Source: Coptis chinensis | Lineage: Eukaryota > Streptophyta > Magnoliopsida > Ranunculales > Ranunculaceae | DNA: 64,000 bases | Direction of reading: 5' to 3' | Assembly (NCBI GenBank): GCA_015680905.1 | Contig: CM027382.1 | Span: forward strand, 4,774,001-4,838,000 | In this document: in pieces, positions 34,901 to 46,105 of the stretch | Layout of the letters: each line of letters opens with the position of its first letter | Numbering within the stretch: position 1 is the stretch's first letter | Made by a program: the position numbers and the translations under genes | Notes under the pieces: model-generated | What the model was told of the DNA's origin: nothing | What the model saw: only the letters and a program-made list of their open reading frames with translations | Database searches by the model: none

Positions 34901-35765
34901 TTAAATAAAATTAATACATTTTCTGACAATCGATATCTATAGAAACCCGGAGCTTCTCTGAAATTGTGTACCTAAATCAAGCCTCATTACATTAACGTAA
35001 GTACTCTTTTCACTTATCTAAAGTGGTAACCTCGAAAACAAGTGAAAATTGTACGCGTAAGACAGCCTCAAAGATTCAGTTTTGGGTGAAATTTGAACAA
35101 ATGATTACAATTTCCATTTTCCCTGTGATATTTGGACTAGCAGCAGGCACCATTGTAGTTGTCCAGTATCAGTGGTAGACTAGTAGCTAGCTATAAAAAA
35201 CAAAGTCTATTGGATTTTAAGGAAATAGGTCACCATTTAATCAATTTTCTGATTTAGGTACTAAAAATAAGCTAAAAGGGAACCAGTGTGGAGTGTGAAT
35301 GTGCTTGTCTGCATTGGTGATAATGTTAGTTCTAATGGGTGTCAGTTAAACGTGTAAACTATTAACTATAAACAAGTGCAATGTAAAATATGGCTGTCTA
35401 AGAAATGTATTGGTTCAGCAGTGTTCTGAGCATAGCTGATAGAAATAACAAAGGGGTCATGTACTAAGATGGTGAGAGCAGATTAAAATTTATGAGAATG
35501 ATCAGAAGCTATTAGTGTGAATAGATTTCAAAAAAGCAGGGAAAACTTCCTCCAATGTTCTTTGCTTGTTGGGGCTGAATGCCTGAATCTAGACAAAAAT
35601 CATAAAATTCCCAACAAAAAATAAATAAATAAATAAATAAAGGAAAGAGAATCTGAGAGAGATATACCTGTTTGAGAAGAGCATTCCAAGAGCAAAACTG
35701 GAGATACACAGAATGAAAATCCATTTCAATGAAACCTTCTCAGAACTGTAGTTTTTATGCTTCAT
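31956..35765 (-). CDS. Beta-1,3-galactosyltransferase, GT31 family (11 exons, 400 aa)
   Basis: Exons on the minus strand are 35668-35765, 34788-34884, 34636-34697, 34337-34551, 34160-34223, 33196-33268, 32983-33103, 32816-32903, 32597-32722, 32190-32299 and 31956-32104. All junctions are GT-AG and keep frame. A short basic N-terminus ([14 protein letters not shown]) precedes one hydrophobic anchor (about 14-31), giving a Golgi type II membrane topology. The stem holds a DUF4094-like segment ([20 protein letters not shown]). The catalytic domain starts [20 protein letters not shown], with [14 protein letters not shown] carrying the DDD metal-binding motif and then [30 protein letters not shown] and [12 protein letters not shown] cysteine-rich tail follows. 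It resembles Arabidopsis B3GALT1-8 proteins, especially the B3GALT7/8 group, which act on N-glycan or arabinogalactan acceptors. The exact acceptor is not deducible. Confidence 0.92.
35622..35641 (+). repeat. (AAAT)n microsatellite
   Basis: Five repeats of AAAT/AAATA in intron 1 of the galactosyltransferase gene. Confidence 0.9.
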
Positions 35766-37279
35766 TTCTCCTCTTCAAACTTTCCCAGACCAAAAAAAAA
35801 CAATCTTTCTCCCTCACTCTTCAAAGGGGGTGTCTCAAAATCTTCTCCTCTTCAATGACGTATAATTTTAATCTCTTTCTTCCTCTCTTGTTGAACTAAC
35901 AAGAGAAAAAAAGAAAGAGGGGCTGAAATAGTATTCAAAAGACTTGGTTAACAAAGGTCAAATGAAAGAAGGAAAGTAATCAAAATGGAATTCAAACGTT
36001 TCAACACTCTTTCTCACAAAACTGTAAAAAAAAAAAAAAATTCTAAACAGTACAGAGCTGGTTTTCATCTTCTACCTTTTTTTTTTTCACTCCATCATCT
36101 TTTTGTGTTTTGTGGGGCCAAACATCACCATCATCGTATCTAAATTCCAATGCAAATAAAAATTTGTCACTTGGTCACAATGATTCTTTGTCTGCAACGT
36201 GCCTGCTTCACTTTGTGATCCGTGAACAGTTCTGAAATCATTTATATAGGCGTTAACTTTAATGTTTTTATTCCTGTAATTAATGACAGATTACACGTAT
36301 CATATTTTCCTATATTTCTATGTACCTTTGGTAATCTTATAATTAACCAATATATGTTTATTTCACCATATTAAGAAGCATGATTATAAAGTATCAAGGT
36401 CTCAAACTCTCAATATCTCATAAATGTGAATCTTGATTATTCTGATGATTAGCCAATTTAGTAGTGTTTCCTCCAAGATGCTAGCTAATATGTTATGTGT
36501 TAGTGTTACCACTTATACCATTCAGTTTGAGACTTTGAGCTTTGATTATTTTGTTGATTTAATTTGGTGGTTTTTACTCATGAGAGCATCTAGGGTGCAT
36601 CACGGGCCGTTGACAGTACTTCTTTGTGTGCACACTAGCTTTTCGGTTTACTCATATATCAAAATATTTTTTTTGGTAACTTATATCAAAATATTTTGCA
36701 TCACAAAATATGGTGGAAAATTTACAAATGTCACATAAACTTGATTTTCTAGTGATACGATTTTGTACCATGCTGTAAATGGCGAAATGCTAAGTTATTG
36801 TTGATTGACTTTAGAGATATACTAAAAGTCTGAAACCACTTGAGGAGAAGTTGTAAGTTGTAACCACAAGTCTTGCACTTCATGCAAACAAAGCAGTGTT
36901 GTGTTTATGAAACCCAGCTTTCATGAAAAGCAACCTTTATGTGATAGTGTCTTGCTCATGTCAGCTGCCCCTCTTCACTGTTGTTCTGTTCATTTCCTTC
37001 CATTTTTCCTCTTTCAAGCTAGTTTGTAAGGAAGCTGCCTGTCATCAACTCATCATATATATATATAATCCGGGCTCTTAAAAGGACTTTAAATAAATAT
37101 CAAATCTAAAACAACTACAATTTCACCTACAAAATGATTTAAAACTTAATTTTTTGTACATATGATCTACTAACCATAAAGAACATCTCTACAAAAATTC
37201 AACTCATTTGATATTCTCTTTCAATTATCTTCTTTCAATATGAAACTGTGAAAATAATTACGAATCATCCAAATTAATG
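35766..37279. other. Galactosyltransferase upstream region and spacer
   Basis: 35766-35900 is pyrimidine-rich on the gene strand and is likely its 5' UTR/promoter. The rest is AT-rich spacer with a short (AT)n tract at about 37057-37068. No gene recognised. Confidence 0.45.
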
Positions 37280-37284
37280 AGGCT

Positions 37285-37825
37285 TGTAAAGGGGTGTTTT
37301 GGTTTATCTTTAGATGCAATGAAGAGAGGAAAAATGGGTTAAGGTTTTTTGGAAAGACCGAGTTCGCTAATGAGCGAGCTGCCTACGTATCTTCTCTTGG
37401 TTTTTCAGGAGAGAGAAGAATCAGGTCTCACGTAGTTCAAGTAGGTGGTATTTATAGGCCTAATGGAGTGTTGATCTTTGAGACACATGTACCCTCTTGT
37501 ACATATGTAGGGTGGAGATTGTGAATGTGTGTTGGGCTGGTTTTAGTATAAGTCGTGGGATGATTGGGAGTTGGTGCGGTAGTCCCTATTTCCCAGTGGT
37601 GGGAAGTACAAGTAAGATTTTGGTAATGATTACACTTGGTGATGACTTTTTCTGAGGCGTTCTGTCTCCAGCCGTCTGTTCGTCCTAAGACATCCTTGAA
37701 CGAGCTTAGGCGTACCACCTATATGAAGGGAGCTGCTCGCAGATCGGTCTTGAGGTCGATGTCCTGAGTTCGCTTATGCTTCACGCGTGCGCAATATTCC
37801 TTAATGAGGATATTGCTCCCCTACA
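37285..37825 (-). repeat. LARD LTR, left copy
   Basis: Begins TGTAAAGGGGTG and ends CTCCCCTACA. It aligns over its full length with 41688-42232, with scattered substitutions and short indels. Confidence 0.95.
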
Positions 37826-38351
37826 CAGCCCCCTCTCAGTAGATTGTTTATGTCCATGAAAACGATCTGCTGAGAGAAAACGGAAGTACGTGTGGAGCAT
37901 GAGCGAGCTGGGGTGGACGATCCGACCGAGATGCCGTAAAGTTTGAATAATGCGGCAAGATGATTTGGCGGGAAAATGGAATTGGCACGTGATTGGCGCG
38001 TGACAGGATCGTAGCAGTTGGTAAAGAAACGTGTCGCCGCGTTATTCAGACCTTGAGAAGACAGGTCCTTGGAACACGTGTGTGGGCTAGAGCATAAGCT
38101 GTAATCATAAATTTTTGGTAATTGAACGGGCGGTTATACAAAATCAAATTTGGGACACTCGAAAAAGTATTTCATGTTTCCTTCTCCAGCAAAAACGCAA
38201 GCTAGGGTTTCTCAGGTGAGTGTTTCTGCTGCTGCTGCCTTTTCATTTTCAATTTGCTTTCCTCTTGTTCAAGTGTGATTTGTTGAATAGGTAGGTCAGT
38301 GTTAGGTTGTAGGGTTTAAGCTTGGGTAGTTGATAAGAAGGAGACGTCATA

Positions 38352-41300
38352 ATGTCTGATTCTGACGATACTCGATCAGAAGATGTTCGGGAGGTTTCAT
38401 TAAGTTGTGGTGAGTATAAGGATGACAATGAAGAATCGGTGAGTGTTGGCATTCAGGTTGAGTTGGATGAGAAAGTTAGGGTAGACGAGGGTAATACACG
38501 ATCTGGGTCGGAAGGTGCTGTGGCCAGTACGTCAGGTCGAGGGGAGAGTTCGTTGTCAAGTGAGTTGCCCCCTAGGACGGTGGATCGTCGTGCTGCAAGC
38601 TCGTTCCCCGAACTGAGGGCAGCTTATGGGATCAACGTTCCCGATCTAGAGATATACGAACCACGGTTGAGCGAAAATGTACGTAGTGAGGAATACAACC
38701 CACCGAATGGGGGTAATCATCGTGAGGAGGGCCACGGAGAGCGTATATGCAAATACCGTTTCGAAATTGGTTTGTGACTTCTTGGTTTGTTGATTTCGGT
38801 TTGTTGGTAACACCGCGGTGTTCGACCTGTTGAATGCGAATGGGGAATACCACATAGGGGTATCCGACATAATCGAGCATTATGTCGTGAGGCGATCTGG
38901 TAATCTGAACTTTAATTTGCAAACGATAACGACGCGTTCTGCTGTGATTGACGGTGTAAGCAACGAGGCTTGGACAAAGAGGCCGTTACTGCTAGTTGGC
39001 AACTACTGTGCTAGTGGATGTAGGTTGCAAACTAGGATTTGTAACATATCCAGTGGGTAGGAATGTCTTTCTTTTGTCGCTTTACTTGGTGATATACTAT
39101 TGTTCTAACTGGCCCATGTCTTTGCTTTGCTTATAGATTTTTCTGTGAAAACGCGAACTGATCGGGGGGAGATAGAGAGGTTCGCAGCTGACTTGAGCAG
39201 AAAAACAAGCGAAGCTGCCCGAATTTGCTCATTTTTTTGTGGAAAAGGGTGGGCCTGCAATCCGAGAAAAAGAAAGGCTCAAAAGGACCGAGCTCGAGGT
39301 CAGACTAGGCGAGGGGTGATGGAGATGCGCGCAAGTGATTTGGTAACGCGGGAAGATAGAAACCGGGCTCGTGGTGGCTTGAGACGACCCTCTGGAGGTG
39401 GTGCTTCAGGGGCTGGTGGGTAGAGCTCGCGACCTGAAGGGGGGTCGATTGATGCTCCTTTAGAGCTGGAGACGGTGGTCTTCAATCTTCGTGTAAGGAG
39501 CAGGTCGGAGAAGAGAAAAAATGACGCCTCCAAGCAAGATGCTGCGCGAGTTGCTAAAGTTGCACGACATGCTCTTGGAGAAAGCTCTAGCGCGGGGGGC
39601 GGTTCTGGTGGTGGTCAGACTGGTGCTACGGTTGTTTGCCGGAGTCGGGTGCGACCGGAGCAGGTCATGGACTTGGCCACCTTTGGGGTGGGGTCTAGTC
39701 CATCTCTTGTGGTGCAAGAACCTAGTCCGCTGGCGGTCCCCGTAAAGCTAGTGGAAAGTCAGTTATGGTTGCAGATGACTTGGAGTCACAGTTTGTGTAT
39801 TTAGACGACAATGGGGTTCAACAAACTGTGAGGCAAACTGATTGTAGCTTCAGGTCGAGTAAGGTATCGGCTTGTCTGCTAGAACAGATAGCTTTGGACG
39901 GCAACCATAAGGAGCTGGATGACAGAGGGCTGGCTGATAACCTGAAGCGGATGGAAATCGCGCAATGTCTGGTACGTGGATTTGTCTCCCTTTAATGTAT
40001 TGGTGCGCTTATGTACGCTACTGTGACCTGGTTATTAACATATGTATGTCATTGCAGCTTGTAAGTGGGTTTCAGAAGTTGAAGGAGATTGCTCAGTTCG
40101 CGGAGGCAGATAGAGAAGCTGTGGTGAAGCTGTCAGACGAGCTAAAAAACGTTCAAGACGCTGCTAAGATGGAACGTGAGGAGCTTGAAGACCTGAAGAA
40201 AGCACACCAAGCTCTGAGTCTGGCCAAGATGCTAAAGGATACTGAGGCAGAAGATTTGAGGCTAAAACTACTGTGAGTCTTTGAAGAGAACGTCATTGCA
40301 CCGATCGTGGAAATTGGTAGGTCCGGACAAAGTATGCCTTGCACTGTAAGAAGGTTACTCAAGACGCTACGAAGGCCTATGACGTCCTGGATGCTGACTT
40401 TGTTGAGCTGGAAGCGGACTATAACGCTTTGAAAAGGAACATGCACTATTTGAACGCCTCGCGATCGCATGGAACAAAAGTGGAGAAATGTCGATAGTGT
40501 TCTCGCTTCTTCAGTGGTCGTTCCAGAAGTCGTGGTACCGCGAGCTGAAGCTGTTATGTCTGAAGTGCTTATGAGTTTGGATTTGGATGGAGTTTCTGTT
40601 GTGGTTGACGGGAGGGATGCTGAAATTGACGAATCACTTGTGGCTGGAGAGCTAGTTGTTGCGCATAGAGATGGCGAGTTGTAAGTTTGTCTTGTTAATC
40701 TGTTTGCTTGTAAGCTGTGATACGATAAAACTGGTTTCCTGGGTTAACCTAGGCAGTTCGCCTTTCTTGCTTTTATGTGCTACCACTCTGAACAATCTAG
40801 TATCCCGTACTGGTTTGGGGTAACCATGGGATGATGAATATTGCTTAGCCGGGTTGGATTTCCTGAGTAGGCTCAGCAACTCGGCTAAGGAACGAACTGT
40901 GGTTGTGGCCTGTCTGAACAGGTCGTTTGTTGCTTATATGCTATGCTCGTTGCTTGTTTCCCTGTTGTGTGTGTCGCTTATTTGATTGAATGTATGAACG
41001 GTGATACTGCTCTAACTATGCATGTCTGATGGACTATGGTGATAACTGACCGGCAAGTAACCTGTAGGCTTGCATGAGCGTCTTGTCGTTAAATTGTCTT
41101 CAGCTTTACGTGTCGCTCGTAATGTTGTTATCAGATCGCTGTGATCGTGTACATCGGATAGGACGTACTGTATGCTATTCATTGCCGCAAACGGCAGTAT
41201 TTTCTCACGTGCGTGACACATGTAGGAAAACGAGCGATTCAAGGAACGTAATGATGGCAGGCAGATGGCGTTTGGCGTCTCAAGGTAATTATGAAGTGCT

Positions 41301-41687
41301 TAGGGAAAAGACGTTTTATAATAAGTAAATTGTTCAAAGAATTCCAAAGGTATTTGCTCGGCTTCTTGTCTTAGCTTCTCTCTACCTTATCACTGTGCAC
41401 TACCTTCGTCGCTGCTTCTACAGGTACGTTTGTTTTCATTTTTGAATGTTATCTCTTTAAGAAGGAATAGGTGTATAGTTTTAACGCAGGCGGTGTTATC
41501 TCTGTTCGTAGGTTTGATCATGGCAAGGTGCCGCCCATATGTGAGAGGAAAAGGAAGTATGAGAGAAACTTCACCTCTGATAATGGAGGAGATGGAGTTC
41601 GATCCTTATGTTCATGGCGATCGTGGTAAGAGGAAAGTTGTTTCTGTAGGAGCCAAATGCAACAAGCGACCTAGGAGACGGCGCCAA
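38352..41687 (+). other. Antisense ORF region within the LARD (gypsy-type transposon protein-like, broken)
   Basis: Plus-strand open frames at 38352-38777, 38818-39060, 39127-39423, 39475-39804, 39765-39995, 40055-40276 and 40469-40684 read like parts of one protein. It would have an acidic N-terminus, a central block (YGINVPDLEIYEPRLSENV; ...TKRPLLLVGNYC), a basic Gly/Arg/Ser linker with NLS-like RSRSEKRKNDASKQ, then a coiled coil (EADREAVVKLSDELKNVQDA). The upstream GGGTTTCTCAG|GTGAGTG and later acceptor-like TGCAG sites suggest introns. The layout is reminiscent of Pfam 'putative gypsy type transposon' (Transposase_28-like) proteins, but that is inference. Stops between the blocks make a functional product doubtful. 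Confidence 0.5.
41670..41687 (-). promoter_or_regulatory. Primer-binding site of the LARD
   Basis: On the minus strand, TTGGCGCCGTCTCCTAGG directly follows the LTR end. TGGCGCCGT is the start of a PBS used by many plant Ty3/gypsy-type elements. This site sets the element polarity. Confidence 0.75.
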
Positions 41688-42232
41688 TGTAAAGGGGTGT
41701 TTTGGTTTATCTTTAGATGCAATGAAGAGAGGAAAAATGGGTTGAGGTTTTTGAAAGACCGAAGTTCGGCCGATGAAGCGAAATGCCCTCACGATATCTT
41801 CTCTTGGTTTTTCAGGAGAGAGAAGAATCAGGTCTCACGTAGTTCAAGTAGGTGGTATTTATAGGCCTAATGGAGTGTTGATCTTTGAGACACGTGTACC
41901 CTCTTGTACATATGTAGGGTGGAGATTGTGAATGTGTGTTGGGCTGGTTTTAGTATAAGTCATGGGCTGATTGGGAGTTGGTGCGGTAGTCCCTATTTCC
42001 CGGTGGTGGGAAGTACAAGTAAGATTTTGATAATGATTACACTTGGTGGTGACTTTTTCTGAGGCGTTCTGTCTCCAGCCGTCTGTTAGTCCTGAGACAT
42101 CCTTGAACGAGCTTAGGCATACCACCTATATGAAGAGAACTGCTCGCAGATCGGTCTTGGAGGTCGATGTCCTGAGTTCGCTTATGCTTCGCGCGTGTGC
42201 AATATTCCTTAATGAGGATATTGCTCCCTACA
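41688..42232 (-). repeat. LARD LTR, right copy (5' LTR in element polarity)
   Basis: Begins TGTAAAGGGGTG and ends CTCCCTACA. The region just left of it (41674-41687) is the PBS on the minus strand. Confidence 0.95.
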
Positions 42233-42237
42233 AGGCT

Positions 42238-42724
42238 CTTGTTATCACTTTATAAACTTGAAAATTTTCCGAGTTAAGGGTCATTTCTAACATGGTCCAA
42301 TACCGCAAGACGCCGAGACCACACTATGCAATAACAGTTTCATACTTTCATTGCATTATCAATCAGCTAAATTATTATTACATGAACTCATTCATGGGGT
42401 TTAAGTAATAAATTAAAATCATATTTCAACCCAATGCAACCCTTCTTATTATTAGGATTTGAGAAAATTTGGTGTACAGCTTGAAGCCTTGAACAACCGG
42501 CAAAAGTTGCCTGTCATAACTTAAGCACAAGAGTACATGAGACATCCTATTTAAGGAGCTTACTTGGGGATGCGACTGGAATGATGTCTGTTTATAGCTA
42601 ATTTTAATGCAATTACTAGGCCACAACCTGACAACAATGTACAAATAAGTTCAATAAACGAAGCATCCATAACATATTTTCTGAGATAGCGATAAATAAG
42701 AGACTGGTCGAAACAAACATACAA
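42238..42724. other. Short spacer between LARD and MULE
   Basis: AT-rich. No gene or repeat recognised. Ends at the Mutator-type target duplication. Confidence 0.5.
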
Positions 42725-42733
42725 TACTTTATA

Positions 42734-43414
42734 CGGTTAGGCTAGGTGAACAGCCAATTTTCGGACAGCCATCAAACAGCCAATTTTTGACCGTTAGATC
42801 GTTAGATCATCTAAACTAATATCAGAAACCAACTTTAAGCCTTAAGCACGATATTCCGATATTTTGATATTTCAAAAAATCACTATATACGGTCTCCAAA
42901 AACAAAACTTACTATACTGATTCAAACAAAACCCCAAATTATTTAAACAAATTGGATTCAAAATCAAAATCAAACCCCAAATTATTTAAACAAATCGGAT
43001 TAATCAAAATCAAACCCCTAATTATTCAACCGAAAAATTCAAACAAATCCAACCCCCATTCAAATTTTGGACCAATTTCAAACCCTCATTTTCGATTTAA
43101 GGTATGTTTTCTTCGTTATTTAAAAATATATTGTGTTATTAACTACTTGTATGGTAATTTTATTAGGTTGTGTTTATTGGCCGGATGTTAATTTTTATAT
43201 TTTAATTTCCTCAGAGCCGATTTATCGCTAATACACAACCGTTAGATCACCCAAAATTGTGCATGTATGGAGTCAACGGCAAAAATATAACAATCAATAT
43301 AAACGAAGATGTAGTTGTTGGGTCTTCTTGAATAAATCCCCGGATAGAGAAACGATAAACTAGTTGCTCCGTTTGTAGGAATGATTTTTAATAGTGTTGA
43401 CGACGAAATCTTCT
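42734..43414 (+). repeat. MULE terminal inverted repeat, left
   Basis: Matches 49489-50204 in inverted orientation with small indels. It includes a degenerate copy of the first roughly 50 codons of the transposase frame (from about 43267). Confidence 0.9.
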
Positions 43415-43641
43415 AGGCATACCACCACACGCAGGGCTCTTTGGTAGTTGGGCATGGTTGCCTTGTGTTTTCAAGTTGGTAGTTGGTTTCGTATAAACTA
43501 CATTTGGGCTATGGTAGTTGGGCATGGTTGCCTTGTGTTTTCAAGTTGGTTTCTATTGGTCTTTCTATGTACATATTCCGTATGTAATAAAGTTGGCTTC
43601 TGTTGGTCTTCATTTATTACTATACTAGCTAGGGTATACCC

Positions 43642-43865
43642 GTGCCTACGCCCACGAGACCTCGTCGCACTGCAATTACCAAAAAAAATGAACAATCATG
43701 TTCATATATGTTTTGGGTATGAACATTTATTGTTCATATATGTTTTGGGTACTGAACAATCAATGTTCATGTGTCGTTTTGGGTATGAACATTTATTGTT
43801 CATATATGGGTATGAACAATCAATGTTCATATTTGTTTTGGGTTCATTTTTTTTGGTATGAACAC
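43642..43865 (+). repeat. Palindromic 32-bp repeat array A
   Basis: A CG-rich leader (CCTACGCCCACGAGACCTCG, 43648-43667) is followed by about five units of roughly 32 bp that alternate TATGAACATTTATTGTTCA and TATGAACAATCAATGTTCAT, joined by TATATGTTTTGGG. Each unit contains inverted ATGAACA / TGTTCAT arms. Confidence 0.9.
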
Positions 43866-44571
43866 GGCATTGCTCCCATCCGCAAGACGCCTACTGATGA
43901 TTTCTTAAATTCTGAGAATGATAAAAACGATTATGACTGGTAATGTGGAACTTTATATTTTATTTATAGATTCAGTCTCTTTGATCTAGTATTAGCCAAA
44001 GATTTTCCTATCTTCATAGATCATGTTCTCAAGTTAGCTACACATGTTTTTACTTCTTGTGAATGAAACCAATGATGCCAAATTTGCTCACCCTCCCTAC
44101 GTTTCTCAGATCGGATCGTGGTGTACCCTTTTTTAGGGAACGTTCGCGAATCAAAACACTACTTCTAACGTCCCCATTGTCATAGAAGAAGAGCAAAGAT
44201 AAAGAAAATTACAGCATCATAGAATAGAAGAAAATAGTCATGTAGTACTAACTTTATCTGCTACACGCGTTCTCATGTCTCTCTCATATTGGCTTTTATT
44301 TTAGTTAGACTAGCAATGCATGAACAAATTGATGTTCAGTTTAAAAATTAAAGATTGATATAGATAATTTGTTTAATATATATCAACGTCTCGCATTAAC
44401 ATACCAAAGTGAATTATTACTCGAAATAGTATACCGTTTAAGCCTACTCCAACGTACCGCATCCCACCCCAAATAATGTACCCGTTACCCATATCCGCAT
44501 TCAGTATCAAAACCGACCCATGAACACTCCTATTTGGTACCATGATCAACTGATCTTTGTTTAGCCTTAGG

Positions 44572-44870
44572 GTGCCCAGGTGTGTCTACCGCAAATTTGT
44601 CCTATCTCATTTTATTATATTTTTTATTTGAAAATGTGACCTCGTGTTATCAAAGAAAAACGTCCACCAATCTTTGAAGTTATGCCCGCCTTCACGCCCA
44701 CGAGACCTCGGCGCAAGGGCGCTATTCCGAAAAATGAACAATCAATGTTCATATATGTTTTGGGTATGAACATTTATTGTTCATATATGTTTTGGGTATG
44801 AACAATCAATGTTCATGTCTTTTTGGGTTCATGTTTTTTTGGGTGTGAACATTTATTGTTCATACCTATT
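44572..44870 (+). repeat. Repeat module B: tail, leader and palindromic array
   Basis: 44572-44690 is similar to 46130-46255. It is followed by a leader like that of array A (CACGCCCACGAGACCTCG) and then about four 32-bp palindromic units (44735-44870). Confidence 0.85.
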
Positions 44871-44878
44871 GTTTATAG

Positions 44879-45349
44879 CCTCTAAAGCACGGACGCACCT
44901 CCTCCTAATAGGTTGTGTCCGGCGACGCGACGCTGACGACACGGACTTAACATGGACGCCCGTCCGGACGACGGTTAGGGGGGTCAACATGGTTAGGGAT
45001 GGATTTTGACCTAAAAAATAAAAAAACAAATCAAAATAATATTAAAAACTCAATTTTTTATTTTGTTTTGTTTTGTTAAGACTTATAACATGTTTTTAAA
45101 GTTTGATTAGGAAATATTAAACTTAATTTTGTGGCTATTTATCTTTAATAGTTTTGAATTTATGAATGTTGATACATTTAATTAAGTTTTTAATGTTTAA
45201 TTTATATAAAATAAAATTATAAATATCAATTAATTTCCGCGTCCTTTGCCGCGTCCGCGTACCGCGTCCTACTTTTTTTAGATATAACCGAGTCACCGCG
45301 TCAGTGTCTGCGTCTGCGTCAGTGTCCGCGTCCGTGTTCGTGCAACATA
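44879..45349. mobile_element. hAT-like MITE, 471 bp, with 8-bp target duplication
   Basis: Flanked by GTTTATAG (44871-44878) and GTTCATAG (45350-45357), an 8-bp duplication with one mismatch. The right end, reverse complemented, reads TATGTTGCACGAACACGGAC. The left end has the related GCACGGACGC. The interior has GCGTCCGCGT-type repeats at both sides and an AT-rich middle. The uninterrupted target is present in the paralogous repeat at about 47098-47125, which confirms the insertion limits. Confidence 0.8.
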
Positions 45350-45498
45350 GTTCATAGCTAATGTTCATAATTTGGAGTATGAACAGTTATTGTTCATATC
45401 TGTTTTAATAAGCAGTTGATGAAGAACAATTATATAGTTGATTGAGAAGCTATATATGTGATAAAATATATGAAGAAATGGTCACACCCCACCAGTCA
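45350..45498 (+). repeat. Direct repeat, copy 1 (partner at 47104)
   Basis: Begins at GTTCATAGCTAATGTTCATAA and runs through GAAGCTATATATGTGATAAA to ATGGTCACACC. It is near-identical to about 47104-47240. Confidence 0.9.
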
Positions 45499-45554
45499 AG
45501 GGGCAAAAAAATAGACAATTCATTTTTTTTATCCAAGTTCAAATCCAGACGACA

Positions 45555-45594
45555 TGGCCACACCGTTTGGAGTTAGTCCCAAACGGTGTGGCCA
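45555..45594. repeat. Perfect 16-bp inverted repeat (hairpin)
   Basis: TGGCCACACCGTTTGG (45555-45570) and CCAAACGGTGTGGCCA (45579-45594) are exact complements around an 8-nt loop. Confidence 0.95.
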
Positions 45595-45858
45595 GACCGG
45601 TCAAAAGGCAAAAAAACAGATGTTTCGTGTTTTGGCAATTTATCAGTTGAGCTAAATTTTGTTGATGTTGATTGATGATCATATGAGTTGAGGTAAATTT
45701 GTTGTTGACAAATGTTGGCATTATACTGGTGGTATAGTATCTGCATCAATGCATCATATTAACTTACGGAACAAAATTGCAAGTGGGCGCACATCAAAAT
45801 GCTTTATCGGTATTTGGTCGAAAGCAGAATCGCACGCGCAAGGCGCTTATCCGAAAAA

Positions 45859-46105
45859 ATGAACAATTAATATTCATATATGTTTTGGGTATGAACATTT
45901 ATTGTTCATATATATTTTGGGTATGAACAATCAATGTTCATGTCTGTTTTGGGTATGAACATTTATTGTTTATATATGTTTTGGGTATAAACAATCAATG
46001 TTCATATCTGTTTTGGGTGTGAACATTTATTGTTCATATATATTGTTTTCATAAACCATTCATATCTGTTTTATGTGAACATTTATTGTTCATACATGTT
46101 CATAA
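45859..46105 (+). repeat. Palindromic 32-bp repeat array C
   Basis: Follows a leader ending GCGCAAGGCGCTTATCCGAA. About seven units of the same two alternating types as array A. Confidence 0.9.

Larger units (their letters stand above)
37285..42232 (-). mobile_element. Non-autonomous LTR retrotransposon (LARD-like), 4.9 kb
   Basis: Two LTRs of about 541 and 545 bp (37285-37825, 41688-42232), each starting TG and ending CTACA, are flanked by the exact 5-bp duplication AGGCT (37280-37284 and 42233-42237). Polarity is minus. Reading that strand, the LTR ending ...CCTTTACA is followed by TTGGCGCCGTCTCC (41674-41687), the common plant PBS form, and a purine-rich AGAGGGGG (about 37829-37836) precedes the other LTR. 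There is no recognisable gag-pol. The internal region carries only open frames on the opposite (plus) strand. Confidence 0.9.

Noticed and set aside
37294..37524. MFWFIFRCNEERKNG-type frame, also at 41697
   Set aside because: The same frame occurs in both LTRs of the LARD; it is LTR sequence, not a gene.
42952..43191. 79-aa frame MDSKSKSNPKLF... found on both strands at 42952 and 49713
   Set aside because: Identical because it lies in the two inverted terminal repeats of the MULE; no domain.
45540..45556. tRNA-like GTTCAAATCC box
   Set aside because: No matching acceptor or anticodon arms around it.
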